A stretch of DNA of 64,000 bases from Rhodoferax sp. (GCF_018780565.1 NZ_JADMJN010000008.1:1-64000), one strand, 5' to 3'; shown: positions 1 to 11,957, numbered from the stretch's first letter. Notes: generated from the sequence alone by a model not told the origin. Numbers and translations are program-made.

Positions 1-76
1 TGGTGCGGCTGGCGGGGATCGAACCCACGACCCTTGGCTTCGGAGGCCAATACTCTATCCACTGAGCTACAGCCGC
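1..76 (-). tRNA. tRNA-Arg (anticodon CCG)
   Basis: Read on the minus strand, the sequence folds as a full cloverleaf. A 7-bp acceptor stem (GCGGCTG with CAGCCGC) is followed by discriminator A and an encoded CCA at the window edge. The anticodon arm is TTGGC-CTCCGAA-GCCAA, giving anticodon CCG, which reads the arginine codon CGG. The T-arm contains GGTTCGATCC. The gene is transcribed away from the cytochrome gene that starts at 166. It appears complete, although its 3' end sits exactly at base 1. Confidence 0.95.
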
Positions 77-165
77 AAACCGAAGGGTGCATTGTAGGTG
101 TTTTCGCAAGGGGGGCGGCTATAATCACAGGCTGCTTTCAACGCCCCCGATTTTTAGAGGACACC

Positions 166-699
166 ATGAGCGACAACAGTCACGCCACCGTTCACGACGA
201 AGACCACACCGGTCCCGTCAAAAACCCCAAGCAACTGCTGCTTGCCGTATTCTTTTCGTTTGTGGTTCCCGTATTCGCCATCATTGGCCTGGTGCAGTAC
301 GTCACATCGGACAACAAGCCCGCTGCTGGAGCGGTCAACATGGAAAAAGCGCTGAATGCGCGTATCCAGAAAATTGGCACGATCGAGATTCGTGATGCCA
401 ATCGCCAGCTCAAGAGCGGTGAAGAAGTTTTCAAAGCCCAATGCACAGCCTGCCATACATCCGGTGCGGCTGGTGCGCCAAAGTTTGGTGACACTGCAGC
501 CTGGGCTCCTCGCGTGGCAACCGGCTACGAGGCACTGCTGACCTCCGCCGTCAAAGGCAAAAACGCCATGGGTCCTCAGGGCGGTGGTGATTTTGAAGAT
601 CTGGAAATCGGCCGCGCGGTGGTCTACATGGCCAACGGATCCGGCGGCAAGCTGGAAGAACCCAAAGCACCAGCAGCTCCTGCCGCTGCAGCCAAGTAG
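166..699 (+). CDS. Membrane-anchored cytochrome c5-type c-type cytochrome
   Basis: A 177-residue protein with one N-terminal membrane segment (about residues 25-46), an alanine/proline linker and a periplasmic class I cytochrome c domain. The single haem-binding motif is CTACH at residues 93-97, and the Met of the MGPQGGG segment is the likely sixth ligand. This matches the CycB/cytochrome c5 group, which carries electrons to terminal oxidases. ATG 166 was chosen because AGAGG lies just upstream at 156-160 and it begins the charged cytoplasmic tail MSDNSH; the same frame stays open upstream but runs back into the tRNA. The C-terminus is an Ala/Pro-rich tail. A terminator follows at 718-747, so the gene is probably monocistronic. 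Which oxidase it serves cannot be told from here. Confidence 0.9.
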   Translation: MSDNSHATVHDEDHTGPVKNPKQLLLAVFFSFVVPVFAIIGLVQYVTSDNKPAAGAVNMEKALNARIQKIGTIEIRDANRQLKSGEEVFKAQCTACHTSGAAGAPKFGDTAAWAPRVATGYEALLTSAVKGKNAMGPQGGGDFEDLEIGRAVVYMANGSGGKLEEPKAPAAPAAAAK

Positions 700-717
700 G
701 ACCGTCCCCCACATTAC

Positions 718-747
718 AAAAAAACCGGTTGCTGACCGGTTTTTTTG
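718..747 (+). terminator. Rho-independent terminator after the cytochrome gene
   Basis: AAAAAAACCGGTTGCTGACCGG followed by a run of seven T forms a short perfect hairpin (ACCGGT/ACCGGT with a small loop) flanked by A and T tracts. It may act in both directions, serving the cytochrome gene on the plus strand and the gene ending at 788 on the minus strand. Confidence 0.85.
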
Positions 748-787
748 TTTTTCAGTCCTCTAGCTCCCGATTCAATTGCTGATATTG

Positions 788-1327
788 CTATGTTTTTTGA
801 AGCAATTGAGGGCTCGCCACATAGTTGAAGCGCACCGGCAAATCGGTCGACAACACATCTTGGGGAACCCATAAACCTTGCTCCACGGCGTCGGCAGCAT
901 GGCCCATGTCCATGGTATGAACCAAGCCAAAACCTGAATCGGCATCCAGATAAAGGCGCCCTTGTTCGTCCAGCAGGCAGCGCTGAAGTCGCGCCGGTTT
1001 GCCTGCGTGGTCTTGAATCGAGAAGTCTTCGCTGACACGCCAGATCAGTGGCGTCACTTCCAGTTCGACATAAACGCGCTGCGGTCCGTTCTGGAAAAAC
1101 CATTGCCCCTGGCGATCCGACTCGTAGTTGCGCTGGATGAACTCAATCAACTTTTCATGCTTGAGCTGCGAGCCCTTGCTTTGCGGCGTGCCGCCAGCAA
1201 ACGGTCCCTGAGCTTGCACCCGGTCGTCGCGCATGAACCAGTTGCCGCGCGCATCCAGCCCCAGCCAGCCGTAACAATCGGGCACGTTGGGCCACTTGGC
1301 GAGGGCTTGTTTAACAATGTCGTCCAT
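788..1327 (-). CDS. Conserved hypothetical protein (DUF2946-like)
   Basis: A 179-residue soluble protein with no signal peptide or membrane segment. It begins MDDIVKQALAKWPNVP, contains many Trp and Asp residues and a YGWLGLDARGNWFMRDD stretch, and resembles an uncharacterised betaproteobacterial family that I associate with DUF2946. No catalytic motif is visible. The last codons (QLLQKT-stop) are encoded by an AT-rich inverted repeat (CAATTGCT at 773-780, AGCAATTG at 801-808) that spans the stop codon, so the C-terminus may have been reshaped by a small repeat. It lies 3 bp from the end of the hydrolase gene on the same strand and is probably co-transcribed with it. The function is unknown. 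Confidence 0.75.
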   Translation of the reverse strand: MDDIVKQALAKWPNVPDCYGWLGLDARGNWFMRDDRVQAQGPFAGGTPQSKGSQLKHEKLIEFIQRNYESDRQGQWFFQNGPQRVYVELEVTPLIWRVSEDFSIQDHAGKPARLQRCLLDEQGRLYLDADSGFGLVHTMDMGHAADAVEQGLWVPQDVLSTDLPVRFNYVASPQLLQKT

Positions 1328-1330
1328 GGA

Positions 1331-2311
1331 TCATGAATTCTGAGGTTGAGAAATATGTGAAGCCAGCCAGCCGCCCACTGCGTCCGGCATGGAGCGCACA
1401 TGACCTGGCAAACGGCCTTGAGGAAAACCAACATGCCCGCCGTGCGCTGGCTGCCACAGGGTCACGTAGCGCCCGGCATCTTGCTGCTGCGGCAGACAGG
1501 AGGATGGCACAAAAGGATCGTTTCGGGCGTTCACCACCAGCGCCGGGATGCGTATCCGGTGCAAATGCGGTTTGGCCGAGGCACGCGTCCAATAGTCGTC
1601 GGTACTTTTAAAGCCATGCAGAGGGGCCGTGAAGACGTTGTCAAACTCATAAAGATCTCTCGCCGCACGCAGCGCATGAGCATCGAACAGGCCAGGATGT
1701 TGCGCCAACTTGCGCAGGGCCTTGGGCTTCATCGTGTTCAGGAACATGCGGGTGTATACCAGCCGGTTAAAGCCCCGCCCAATCGCCCTTCCACTGGCAA
1801 CCAGATCAATGGGCGAGGACACACTTGCCACGGCATCGGCCACGTAAGCGGCCTCGTCACCCATTTCTTCGGCCCAGCGTAGCAGCGCATTGCCGCCCAG
1901 TGATATGCCCACGGCAAGAATGGGACCCCGGTGCTGCTGGCGTATGCGCGCCAGGATCCAGCCGATTTCCTCAAAATCACCCGAGTGATAGGCCCGCGGT
2001 CCGTGGTTGAGTTCACCACTGCAACCCCGGAAATGCGGCACGGCGAAACCAAATCCGCGGACTCTCGCAAAGTCCGCAAATGCCTCTGCATAGTGGCTGC
2101 CGGATGAACCTTCCAGTCCGTGGAACATCACCAGCAGCGTCTGGAATGGCGTGGTCTCAAGCCAGTCGACGTCTATGAAGTCGCCATCTGGCGTATTCCA
2201 GCGCTCCCGCCGGTACAGCGGCGTCGGGCCAAAAACCCGCCGAGAGTACAAGGCAGGCCAGATGGTCTGCAAATTGCCGCCTGGCAGCCACTTGGGCGCG
2301 GTGTACTTCAT
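1331..2311 (-). CDS. YheT-family alpha/beta hydrolase
   Basis: A 326-residue alpha/beta hydrolase of the YheT/ABHD1-3 group, a set of esterase-like enzymes whose natural substrates are poorly defined. The family signature WLPGGNLQTIWPAL lies at residues 8-21. The nucleophile elbow GISLGG puts Ser at about 137. An acid residue in RNDPFVP and the catalytic His in the HGGHVGF segment complete the triad. I chose ATG 2311 because homologues start a few residues before the LPGG motif. The frame also allows an ATG at 2377, which would add 22 residues without an obvious role. There is no signal peptide. It precedes the DUF2946-like gene in the same orientation. Confidence 0.85.
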   Translation of the reverse strand: MKYTAPKWLPGGNLQTIWPALYSRRVFGPTPLYRRERWNTPDGDFIDVDWLETTPFQTLLVMFHGLEGSSGSHYAEAFADFARVRGFGFAVPHFRGCSGELNHGPRAYHSGDFEEIGWILARIRQQHRGPILAVGISLGGNALLRWAEEMGDEAAYVADAVASVSSPIDLVASGRAIGRGFNRLVYTRMFLNTMKPKALRKLAQHPGLFDAHALRAARDLYEFDNVFTAPLHGFKSTDDYWTRASAKPHLHRIRIPALVVNARNDPFVPSSCLPQQQDAGRYVTLWQPAHGGHVGFPQGRLPGHVRSMPDAVGGWLASHISQPQNS

Positions 2312-2449
2312 GGTTGGATGTAGCGAATCTCGTGCAATTTTGGCGTGTTCTGCAAACGGGTTCTTGCGATTGCGCATTTTCCATGCGAATCCTCAGTGTA
2401 GGTGCAACAGGTTTATGCTACTGTCGGTCACCCAAAGTTGGAGAGTTTT

Positions 2450-3037
2450 ATGACGCGCTGGTTCCTGATCCTCATTGCCTCGTTCAACCTTACCGCTTGC
2501 GGTTACAACGATTTTCAACGTCTTGACGAACAGACCAAGTCCGCCTGGAGCGAGGTACTGAACCAGTACCAGCGGCGCGCTGATCTGGTACCCAACATCG
2601 TGGCCACAGTCAAAGGCGAAGCCGCTTTTGAGCAGGAGACGCTGACCAAGGTGATTGAGGCCCGCGCCAAGGCAACCTCGATTCAAGTGACGCCGGAGAC
2701 CTTGAACAACCCGGAAGCATTCAACAAGTTCCAGGCTGCACAGGGTGAATTGGGGTCCGCTTTAAGCCGTTTGATGGTTGTCTCCGAACAGTACCCCAGC
2801 CTCAAGGCGAACGAAGGTTTTCGCGATCTGCGGGTGCAGCTTGAAGGCACTGAAAACCGCGTGACAGTGGCCCGCAACCGCTATATCCAGGCCGTGCAAG
2901 CGTATAACGTGCTGGCCCGCAGCTTCCCCAGCAACCTCACTGCCATGTTGTTCAGTTACCAGCCCAAGCCCAGTTTTGCTGTGCAGAATGAGGCAACGAT
3001 TTCAAGCCCGCCTGTGGTTGACTTCAACAAGAAGTAA
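2450..3037 (+). CDS. lemA: LemA family lipoprotein
   Basis: A 195-residue LemA protein. It has a short N-terminal hydrophobic segment ending LTACG, a lipobox with Cys at about residue 17, then the long alpha-helical LemA domain starting YNDFQRLDEQTKSAWSEV. ATG 2450 is preceded by GGAGAG at 2440-2445. LemA proteins are membrane-associated helical bundles of uncertain function, often encoded beside TPM-domain proteins. Two such genes follow directly (3053 and 4000), so the three genes form an operon. The C-terminus ends in a region that LemA homologues also show after the helical core. Confidence 0.93.
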   Translation: MTRWFLILIASFNLTACGYNDFQRLDEQTKSAWSEVLNQYQRRADLVPNIVATVKGEAAFEQETLTKVIEARAKATSIQVTPETLNNPEAFNKFQAAQGELGSALSRLMVVSEQYPSLKANEGFRDLRVQLEGTENRVTVARNRYIQAVQAYNVLARSFPSNLTAMLFSYQPKPSFAVQNEATISSPPVVDFNKK

Positions 3038-3052
3038 CACCACTTTGAGCCT

Positions 3053-4000
3053 ATGTTGATTGGCATACTCCTGCAGCAACGGGTAGTGGCCCCTTCTTTG
3101 CCGGCGTGGGCCTGGGTGGCTGGCTTGCTCACAGGGCTGCTGTTCGCTTTTGCGTCAGCCCATGCTCAACAGGCAATTCCGCCCGTCACGGCTCATGTCA
3201 TGGACACCACCGGCACGCTGGATGCTGGACAGGTGCAGCAACTTGAGAACAAGCTCACCGCTTTTGAGCAGGCGCGGGGCGCTCAACTTGTCGTGCTGCT
3301 GGTGGCTACCACCCAGCCTGAGGACATTGCCAGCTATGCCAACCGGGTTGCGAACACCTGGAAGCTCGGACGCAGGGAGATTGGGGATGGTGTATTGCTT
3401 ATCGTCGCCAAAAATGACCGCAAGGTGCGTGTTGAAGTGGCCAAGACACTGGAAGGCGCCATCCCGGATCTGGCTGCTAAACGTGTCATTGACGAGGTGA
3501 TCACCCCTCGCTTCAAGCGGGGCGACTTTGCCGGTGGTCTGGATGCAGGGGTAGCCCGTCTTACAGGCTTGATCGCTGGCGAGGCCTTGCCCCCACCACC
3601 CCCGGGCGCGTCAGGCTCGGAGCAGGCGAAGTCGGGGTTTCAGTGGATAGACATGGCCATCTTTCTGTTCATCGCCGTGCCGGTGATGGCGGGAATGGCC
3701 CGCAAGATGTTGGGGCTCAAGCTGGGTGCCCTGGCAACTGGCGCAGCGGTCGGAGCGCTGACGCTTTTCGTCACCTCCAGCCTGATTGTGGCCAGCGTGG
3801 CCGCGTTTGTGGCGCTCCTGTTTGCCTTGTTGACCCGCTTTCCGCAGGCGCATCCCGGCAACTGGACTTCCGGCAGCAGTGGCACTGGCGGCTGGGGGAC
3901 AGGAGGAAGCGGCGGCTGGAGTGCTGGCAGTGGGGGTGGCGGCTTCAGCTCGGGCGGCGGCGGTGACTTTGGGGGCGGCGGCGCCTCGGGAGATTGGTAA
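3053..4000 (+). CDS. TPM-domain (YgcG-type) membrane protein with Gly-rich tail
   Basis: A 315-residue exported protein. The signal peptide probably ends after ASAHA (about residue 38). A TPM domain (about 45-180) with the segments DTTGTLDAGQ and GDGVLLIVAKNDRKVRVEV follows. One or two membrane segments lie at about 198-250, and the tail from about 270 is almost entirely Gly/Ser. This is the common layout of YgcG-type proteins, where the TPM domain sits outside the membrane and a GGGGxFGGGGASGxW tail ends the protein. It lies 15 bp after lemA and overlaps the next TPM gene by one base (TAATG at 3998-4002), which implies translational coupling. Its biochemical role is unsettled; some TPM proteins have phosphatase activity or assist membrane-complex assembly. 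Confidence 0.9.
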   Translation: MLIGILLQQRVVAPSLPAWAWVAGLLTGLLFAFASAHAQQAIPPVTAHVMDTTGTLDAGQVQQLENKLTAFEQARGAQLVVLLVATTQPEDIASYANRVANTWKLGRREIGDGVLLIVAKNDRKVRVEVAKTLEGAIPDLAAKRVIDEVITPRFKRGDFAGGLDAGVARLTGLIAGEALPPPPPGASGSEQAKSGFQWIDMAIFLFIAVPVMAGMARKMLGLKLGALATGAAVGALTLFVTSSLIVASVAAFVALLFALLTRFPQAHPGNWTSGSSGTGGWGTGGSGGWSAGSGGGGFSSGGGGDFGGGGASGDW

Positions 4001-4521
4001 TGCTAGGCCGGATCAAGCGTGTTTGGAGACATCGGTGGCTGGACGATTCCGTTTTGCAGCGGGCGGTTCCTGCGGACATGTTGCGCCGGCTAGGCGACAG
4101 GGTCGCGGCGAGCGAGCGGCGTCATTCGGGGGAAATCCGGATTTTTGTGGAAGCTGGCCTGCCGCTGCACTGTCTTTGGACAGATGCACCCACTCGACAG
4201 ATCTGCCGACAGCGCGCACTGGGAGTTTTCAGCGAACTTCGTGTTTGGGATACGGCCCACAACAACGGCGTACTGATCTATCTGTTGCTGGCCGAGCGTT
4301 CCATTGAAGTAGTGGCGGATAGAGGACTGAGCGAACGGGTCTCCCACGAAGCCTGGCAGGCCATGGTGGGCCGCATGCGGTCCGCATTTCAGCAGGGTCA
4401 GTACGAAGAAGGACTGACGCAGGCGCTGGGGGAAGTGTCTGCTCTGTTGGTCGAGCATTTTCCTCTTGGCGACAACGACGGCAATCCCAATGAATTACCG
4501 GATACACCTGTGTTGAATTAA
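4000..4521 (+). CDS. Second TPM-domain protein, cytoplasmic form
   Basis: A 173-residue TPM-domain protein without a signal peptide or membrane span. Recognisable pieces are RRHSGEIRIFVEAGLP and NNGVLIYLLLAERSIEVVADRGL. It is shorter than the preceding paralogue and starts at ATG 4000, which overlaps the stop of the upstream gene (TAATG). A TTG codon at 3994 in the same frame is less likely. The trio LemA, exported TPM and soluble TPM recurs in many proteobacteria, which suggests one functional unit. It ends 100 bp before the convergent atpC and shares a hairpin terminator with it. Confidence 0.85.
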   Translation: MLGRIKRVWRHRWLDDSVLQRAVPADMLRRLGDRVAASERRHSGEIRIFVEAGLPLHCLWTDAPTRQICRQRALGVFSELRVWDTAHNNGVLIYLLLAERSIEVVADRGLSERVSHEAWQAMVGRMRSAFQQGQYEEGLTQALGEVSALLVEHFPLGDNDGNPNELPDTPVLN

Positions 4522-4540
4522 AACCTTGATGCTGAAATAA

Positions 4541-4575
4541 CAAAAGCCCTGGTCTTTGCAGAGCAGGGCTTTGAA
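4541..4575. terminator. Bidirectional terminator between the lemA operon and the atp operon
   Basis: AAAAGCCCTGGTCTTTGCAG..CAGGGCTTT forms a perfect AAAGCCCTG/CAGGGCTTT stem with a 12-14 nt loop. A/T-rich flanks lie on both sides, and it sits between convergent transcription units (stops at 4521 and 4620). Confidence 0.75.
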
Positions 4576-4619
4576 ACCGGGAAGCACGTCGAACGGCGAT
4601 GAACGCCTTCGATTTTCGT

Positions 4620-5036
4620 TTACTTCTTGAGGCGGTATTTCCGCAACGCGGCGATCTGGGCAGCCATAACAGCCAGTTCAGATTGTGCGCGGGCAATATC
4701 GAGTTCGCCCTTGGCGTTCTTGAGTGCTTCTTCAGCCGCGGCCTTGGCAGCATTGGCCTTCTCATCGTCCAGGTCTTTGCCGCGAATGGCAGTGTCGGAC
4801 AACACCGTGACGCAGTTGGGCTGGACTTCCAGAATGCCACCGGCCACGAAGACAAACTCTTCACTGCCGTCGGCATTTTCAATACGCACCGAACCCGCCT
4901 TGATGCGCGTGATCAATGGGGTATGGCGGGGGTAAATGCCAAGCTCGCCAGCTTCACCGGGCAGGGCGACAAAGCGCGCCTCACCGGAGAAGATGGATTC
5001 TTCAGCACTGACCACGTCGACGTGGATGGTGTTCAT
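4620..5036 (-). CDS. atpC: ATP synthase F1 subunit epsilon
   Basis: A 138-residue epsilon subunit, the last gene of the atp operon. The N-terminal beta-barrel ([20 protein letters not shown], then [18 protein letters not shown]) is followed by a C-terminal helical hairpin rich in Ala and Lys (about 88-138). Epsilon binds gamma in the central stalk and can inhibit ATP hydrolysis. Length and motifs are normal. It starts 39 bp after the end of atpD, and the bidirectional terminator at 4541-4575 ends the operon. Confidence 0.97.
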   Translation of the reverse strand: MNTIHVDVVSAEESIFSGEARFVALPGEAGELGIYPRHTPLITRIKAGSVRIENADGSEEFVFVAGGILEVQPNCVTVLSDTAIRGKDLDDEKANAAKAAAEEALKNAKGELDIARAQSELAVMAAQIAALRKYRLKK

Positions 5037-5075
5037 GTTGGCTTTTCCTTAGATTCGAATGTTCGATCCGAGTAC

Positions 5076-7387
<2,312 letters not shown>

Positions 7388-7426
7388 CAGAGGCTCCTCA
7401 TGAGGTAGGGAATGATCAGGAAGGAA

Positions 7427-8980
7427 TTAAGCAAAGCTTTTCTTGAATGCGCTCACCGCAGCAGTCAACTCAGCCTCAGCATCCTTGTCCAGGGCTTTGC
7501 TGTCTTCCAGCTTGGCCAACAGGGCAGCGTGCTTATCCTTCAGATAGCTGTGCAAGCCATGCTCAAAAGACAAAATCTTCTTGACTTCGATGTCGTCCAT
7601 GAAGCCCTTGTTCACTGCGAACAAAGACGCTCCCATCAGGCTGATGGACAGCGGACTGTACTGGGCTTGCTTCAGAAGTTCGGTCACACGGGCACCGCGG
7701 TCCAGTTGCTTGCGTGTGGACTCGTCCAGATCGGACGCGAACTGCGCAAAAGCAGCCAATTCACGGTACTGCGCCAAGTCGGTACGGATACCGCCGGACT
7801 GGCCTTTGATGATCTTGGTCTGAGCCGAGCTACCCACGCGAGACACCGAGATACCGGCGTTAATCGCAGGACGGATACCCGCGTTAAACAAGGAGGTTTC
7901 CAGGAAAATCTGACCGTCGGTAATCGAAATCACGTTGGTCGGCACGAAGGCGGACACGTCACCCGCTTGCGTCTCAATAATGGGCAGAGCTGTCAAAGAA
8001 CCGGTCTTGCCCTTGACGGCGCCTTTGGTGAAGGCTTCGACGTAGTCGGCGTTCACACGAGCGGCACGCTCAAGCAGACGGCTGTGGAGATAGAACACAT
8101 CGCCGGGGTAGGCTTCGCGGCCTGGAGGACGACGCAGCAACAGGGACACCTGACGGTAGGCGACGGCCTGTTTGGACAAATCGTCATACACGATCAGCGC
8201 GTCTTCGCCGCGGTCACGGAAGTATTCGCCCATGGTGCAGCCCGAGTAGGCAGACACATACTGCATGGCAGCCGATTCAGAAGCGGAAGCCGCCACAACA
8301 ATGGTGTAAGCCATTGCGCCAGCCTGCTCCAGTGCACGCACCACGTTCTTGATCGACGAGGCCTTCTGGCCAATCGCGACATAAACGCAGGTCATGTTCT
8401 GACCCTTCTGGTTAATGATGGCGTCAATGGCAACAGCGGTCTTGCCGGTCTGACGGTCACCAATGATCAGCTCGCGCTGACCACGGCCGACGGGCACCAT
8501 GGAGTCAATCGACTTCAGGCCAGTCTGCATGGGTTGGTCGACGGATTTACGAGCGATCACGCCAGGCGCAACCTTTTCAATCACGTCGGTCATCTTGGCG
8601 TTGATCGGACCTTTGCCGTCAATCGGCTGGCCCAAGGCATTGACCACGCGACCAATCAACTCGGGACCGACGGGCACTTCCAGAATACGGCCGGTACATT
8701 TGACCGTGTCGCCTTCGGAGATGTGCTCGTACTCACCCAAAATCACGGCGCCGACAGAGTCGCGCTCAAGATTCAGGGCCAGGCCGAAGGTTGGCGTACC
8801 GTCAGCGGTCAGAGGAAACTCCAACATCTCGCCTTGCATCACGTCGCTAAGACCGTGTACACGAACGATACCGTCGGTCACCGAAACAACGGTACCCTGG
8901 TTACGGATGTCGGCGCTGGCCGCAAGGCCTTCGATACGGCTCTTGATCAGTTCAGAAATTTCTGCTGGATTGAGTTGCAT
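7427..8980 (-). CDS. atpA: ATP synthase F1 subunit alpha
   Basis: A 517-residue alpha subunit. The P-loop GDRQTGKT is at about residues 174-181. The conserved N-terminus [19 protein letters not shown] and the sequence [15 protein letters not shown] are present. It forms the non-catalytic nucleotide sites and contributes the arginine finger region. Length and motifs are standard. It lies 49 bp downstream of atpH. Confidence 0.98.
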   Translation of the reverse strand: MQLNPAEISELIKSRIEGLAASADIRNQGTVVSVTDGIVRVHGLSDVMQGEMLEFPLTADGTPTFGLALNLERDSVGAVILGEYEHISEGDTVKCTGRILEVPVGPELIGRVVNALGQPIDGKGPINAKMTDVIEKVAPGVIARKSVDQPMQTGLKSIDSMVPVGRGQRELIIGDRQTGKTAVAIDAIINQKGQNMTCVYVAIGQKASSIKNVVRALEQAGAMAYTIVVAASASESAAMQYVSAYSGCTMGEYFRDRGEDALIVYDDLSKQAVAYRQVSLLLRRPPGREAYPGDVFYLHSRLLERAARVNADYVEAFTKGAVKGKTGSLTALPIIETQAGDVSAFVPTNVISITDGQIFLETSLFNAGIRPAINAGISVSRVGSSAQTKIIKGQSGGIRTDLAQYRELAAFAQFASDLDESTRKQLDRGARVTELLKQAQYSPLSISLMGASLFAVNKGFMDDIEVKKILSFEHGLHSYLKDKHAALLAKLEDSKALDKDAEAELTAAVSAFKKSFA

Positions 8981-9029
8981 GACTCTTTCCTTCTTTCGTT
9001 AATTGGGCTGACGACTCGGGGCTTACGCC

Positions 9030-9560
9030 TCAAGCGGTCAAGGCCATTTTCATTTGTTCAAGACGGGCTTTGACAGAAGAGTCAAGAACCTCATCACCCA
9101 CCGCCACACGAATGCCGCCGATCAGCTCAGGCTGCAATTCGACGGAGACATTGAGCTTGCGGCCAAAGCGTTTTTCCAGTGTGACCTTCAAGTCAGCCAC
9201 GGCAGCACCGTCAATGGCAAACGCGCTGTACACCACTGCATCAGATGAGCCGCTTTGCGCATTTTTTAATGCGCGAAACTGCTCTGCAATTTCCGGCAAT
9301 GCATTCAGGCGGCCGTTTTCGATGACGGTGCGCAAAAAGTTCTTTGCCATGTCCGGCAATGCCACTTTGGCCACGCCGGCAATCACATCAAACACCTGAG
9401 CGGTTGTGACGTTGGGGTTATCGGAGAATTGCTGGAGCTGCGCATTTTTCGCAATTTCCTGCAAGGCTTCGACCCAAACAGCCGCACCATTCAAGTCTGA
9501 TGACGAAGCCTTGAACAAGGCTTCGGCGTAAGGTCGGGCAATGGTGGCAAGTTCAGCCAT
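9030..9560 (-). CDS. atpH: ATP synthase F1 subunit delta
   Basis: A 176-residue delta subunit starting [19 protein letters not shown]. The C-terminal segment has [28 protein letters not shown], the family hallmark. Delta joins the peripheral stalk (subunit b) to the top of F1. ATG 9560 was chosen by homology and because GAGGACAACC lies just upstream. The gene begins 10 bp after the stop of atpF. Confidence 0.96.
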   Translation of the reverse strand: MAELATIARPYAEALFKASSSDLNGAAVWVEALQEIAKNAQLQQFSDNPNVTTAQVFDVIAGVAKVALPDMAKNFLRTVIENGRLNALPEIAEQFRALKNAQSGSSDAVVYSAFAIDGAAVADLKVTLEKRFGRKLNVSVELQPELIGGIRVAVGDEVLDSSVKARLEQMKMALTA

Positions 9561-9570
9561 GGTTGTCCTC

Positions 9571-10041
9571 TTAGAGCTCTTTGGCCAAACGACCAAGCAA
9601 TTCAGCATGAACGCCAGCATTGACTTCCTTGCGGAGAATCTGCTCGGCACCCTTGACCGCCAGGACCGCGACCTGCTCACGCAGAGCTTCGCGCGCCTTG
9701 ATGGCTTGCTGTTCAGCTTCAACCTTGGCGGCAGCAATGATCTTGTTGCCTTCCTCGGTTGCTTTTGATTTGGCTTCTTCCACGATGGCCTGACCGCGAC
9801 GCTCGGCATCTGCCAGGCGGGCTGCGGTCTCGTTGCGCGACTTGGCCAGTTCGTCTTCCACCCGCTTATTTGCGGAGGAAAGCTCGGACTTGGCTTTGTC
9901 GGCAGCAGCGAGGCCGTCGGCGATCTTGCTGGCACGTTCGTCCAATGCAGCCGCGATGGGCGGCCACACGAACTTCATCGTGAACAGCACCAGCAATGCG
10001 AAGACGATAGCTTGCGCTACCAGTGTTCCATTAATGTTCAC
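9571..10041 (-). CDS. atpF: ATP synthase Fo subunit b
   Basis: A 156-residue subunit b. One N-terminal membrane helix (about residues 5-25, ending FVWPPI) is followed by a long charged helix rich in Ala, Glu and Lys that dimerises as the peripheral stalk. The motif [22 protein letters not shown] is characteristic. It lies 37 bp downstream of atpE. Confidence 0.97.
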   Translation of the reverse strand: MNINGTLVAQAIVFALLVLFTMKFVWPPIAAALDERASKIADGLAAADKAKSELSSANKRVEDELAKSRNETAARLADAERRGQAIVEEAKSKATEEGNKIIAAAKVEAEQQAIKAREALREQVAVLAVKGAEQILRKEVNAGVHAELLGRLAKEL

Positions 10042-10078
10042 AGTATTTCTCCCTCAACAAGGTTGTTGCAGGCAGCGC

Positions 10079-10345
<267 letters not shown>

Positions 10346-10390
10346 TCACTCCTAATTAACTAAAAAAATAAAACGAAAACAAACCGAAAA

Positions 10391-11275
10391 TTAATGCGCG
10401 TCGTGCGCCTGCCCGATGTAGACCAAGGTCAACATCATGAACACGAATGCCTGCAACAAGATGATGATGATGTGGAACACCGCCCACGCCCAGCCAGCCA
10501 CCACGTGCAGCAACAAAAGCATCAGGCTACCAGGCTCTGCAGAGAAAGCCCAGGAACCACCCAGCAAGGCGATCAGCATAAATACCAACTCACCCGCATA
10601 CATATTGCCAAACAGTCGCATACCGTGCGAAACCGTCTTGGCAGTGAAAGAGATTAACTGCTCTGCAATGTTGACAACGGCCAGAATCACCGCAAACACG
10701 GGGTTCTTGCTGGTACCGAACGGAGCGGAAACCAATTCATGCGCCCAGCCGCCCATACCCTTGATCTTGATGTTGTAGAAAAGGCAGATAAGCAAGACAG
10801 AAACCGACAGACCCATGGTGACCGAGAGATCGGCAGTGGGAACAACACGCAGGTAAGCGTGATGCGGATCATGACCGGCAGCGCCGTAAATCCAGCCCCA
10901 GACCGTGGGCAACAAATCCAGCGGCAACAAATCCATGGCGTTGAGCAGGAAAATCCAGACAAACACGGTCAGCGCCAACGGAGCAACCAGCTTGCGACTC
11001 GTGGCATTGTGAACGATCGACTTGGCCTGGCCATCGACCATTTCCATCAGCATTTCGACCGCCGCCTGAAAACGGCCCGGCACACCAGAAGTGGCTTTGC
11101 GGGCAGCTTTCCAGAGGAAGAAGCAACCCAAAATACCCAATGTGATGGAGAAAAACAGGGAGTCGATATTGAAGACGGAGAAATCAACGATTTCCGTCTG
11201 CGGCTTGTTTTGCCAATGCGTCAGGTGGTGAACAATATATTCACTGGCTGTCGGAGCGTTTGCTTCTGCGGACAT
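10391..11275 (-). CDS. atpB: ATP synthase Fo subunit a
   Basis: A 294-residue polytopic subunit a with five to six membrane helices. The essential arginine lies in SHGMRLFGNMYAGELVFML, and the last helix contains the segment LLQAFVFMMLTLVYIGQA. It forms the proton half-channels against the c-ring. The N-terminus MSAEANAPTASEYIVHHLTHWQNK is typical of betaproteobacteria. It starts 10 bp after the stop of the AtpI-like gene. Confidence 0.97.
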   Translation of the reverse strand: MSAEANAPTASEYIVHHLTHWQNKPQTEIVDFSVFNIDSLFFSITLGILGCFFLWKAARKATSGVPGRFQAAVEMLMEMVDGQAKSIVHNATSRKLVAPLALTVFVWIFLLNAMDLLPLDLLPTVWGWIYGAAGHDPHHAYLRVVPTADLSVTMGLSVSVLLICLFYNIKIKGMGGWAHELVSAPFGTSKNPVFAVILAVVNIAEQLISFTAKTVSHGMRLFGNMYAGELVFMLIALLGGSWAFSAEPGSLMLLLLHVVAGWAWAVFHIIIILLQAFVFMMLTLVYIGQAHDAH

Positions 11276-11285
11276 TGTTAACTCT

Positions 11286-11765
11286 TTAAACAGTTTTTCG
11301 TTTAGGACGCATTAATAGCGCCACCCAATACACCTTCATGGTCACGATCAGGCCAATCAGCATTGCCAACCAGTCCAGATCTGCAACCAACCGCGGCGCC
11401 GCAAATAGCATTCCGACGCTCACGGCGATCTTGATCGCTTCCCACACAAAAAAACCAAAACCTGCGGTCATCGCGTTGATTGACGAGAATTGACTCATCA
11501 AACCCCGGGCAAATAACACAGCGGGGATTATCACCGCCAGCGCACCATACCCCGCCGACCAGGCCGCAGCAGACCTTCCGGTCAAACCCAAAGCAGCCAA
11601 AGCCACTACCAAACCCACCACAACCTGCCAAGAAACCACCCACCAGGGCGATAACGACGGATGAAGCTCTCGCAATACCCGTGCTTCTTCAGCACTCAGC
11701 CGCTTGAACTCCAGATCTTCGGCCTCATCTGCCTTAAATTCTGGGGCTGGATAGACTCTCGTCAT
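11286..11765 (-). CDS. atpI: ATP synthase assembly protein I (AtpI family)
   Basis: A 159-residue membrane protein with a charged N-terminal 40 residues and four hydrophobic segments (about 43-62, 68-88, 96-120 and 128-150). It occupies the first position of the atp operon, where AtpI helps assemble the c-ring or import Mg2+. Sequence conservation in this family is low, so position and topology carry most of the weight. A candidate promoter (TATAAT, minus strand) lies at 11813-11818. Confidence 0.85.
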   Translation of the reverse strand: MTRVYPAPEFKADEAEDLEFKRLSAEEARVLRELHPSLSPWWVVSWQVVVGLVVALAALGLTGRSAAAWSAGYGALAVIIPAVLFARGLMSQFSSINAMTAGFGFFVWEAIKIAVSVGMLFAAPRLVADLDWLAMLIGLIVTMKVYWVALLMRPKRKTV

Positions 11766-11790
11766 CTGGAATTACACGCAGGTTACACGC

Positions 11791-11818
11791 GACAATTGTC
11801 ACAAAGCCTTCGATTATA
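11791..11818 (-). promoter_or_regulatory. Candidate atp operon promoter -10 with adjacent palindrome
   Basis: On the minus strand a consensus TATAAT occurs at 11818-11813, about 50 bp upstream of the atpI start at 11765. No good -35 was found at 17 bp spacing. A perfect 10-bp palindrome GACAATTGTC (11791-11800) lies between the -10 and the start codon and could be an operator or part of the initially transcribed leader. Both assignments are inferences from sequence alone. Confidence 0.4.
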
Positions 11819-11957
11819 CGTAGAAACCCGCGGCTTTGGACACCTCCACGGCGATAATTCACTCATGAGCATCACGCGCCCTCTGTCCGGCGACCTCCGC
11901 AGCAGGCCGCCAACACCCTGCACAACCCCCAACTGACCCACCCCAACGCCCCGAATC

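Noticed and set aside
7412..9073. A 553-codon plus-strand frame across atpA
   Set aside because: It is a mirror-strand shadow of atpA; the sequence is low in recognisable motifs.
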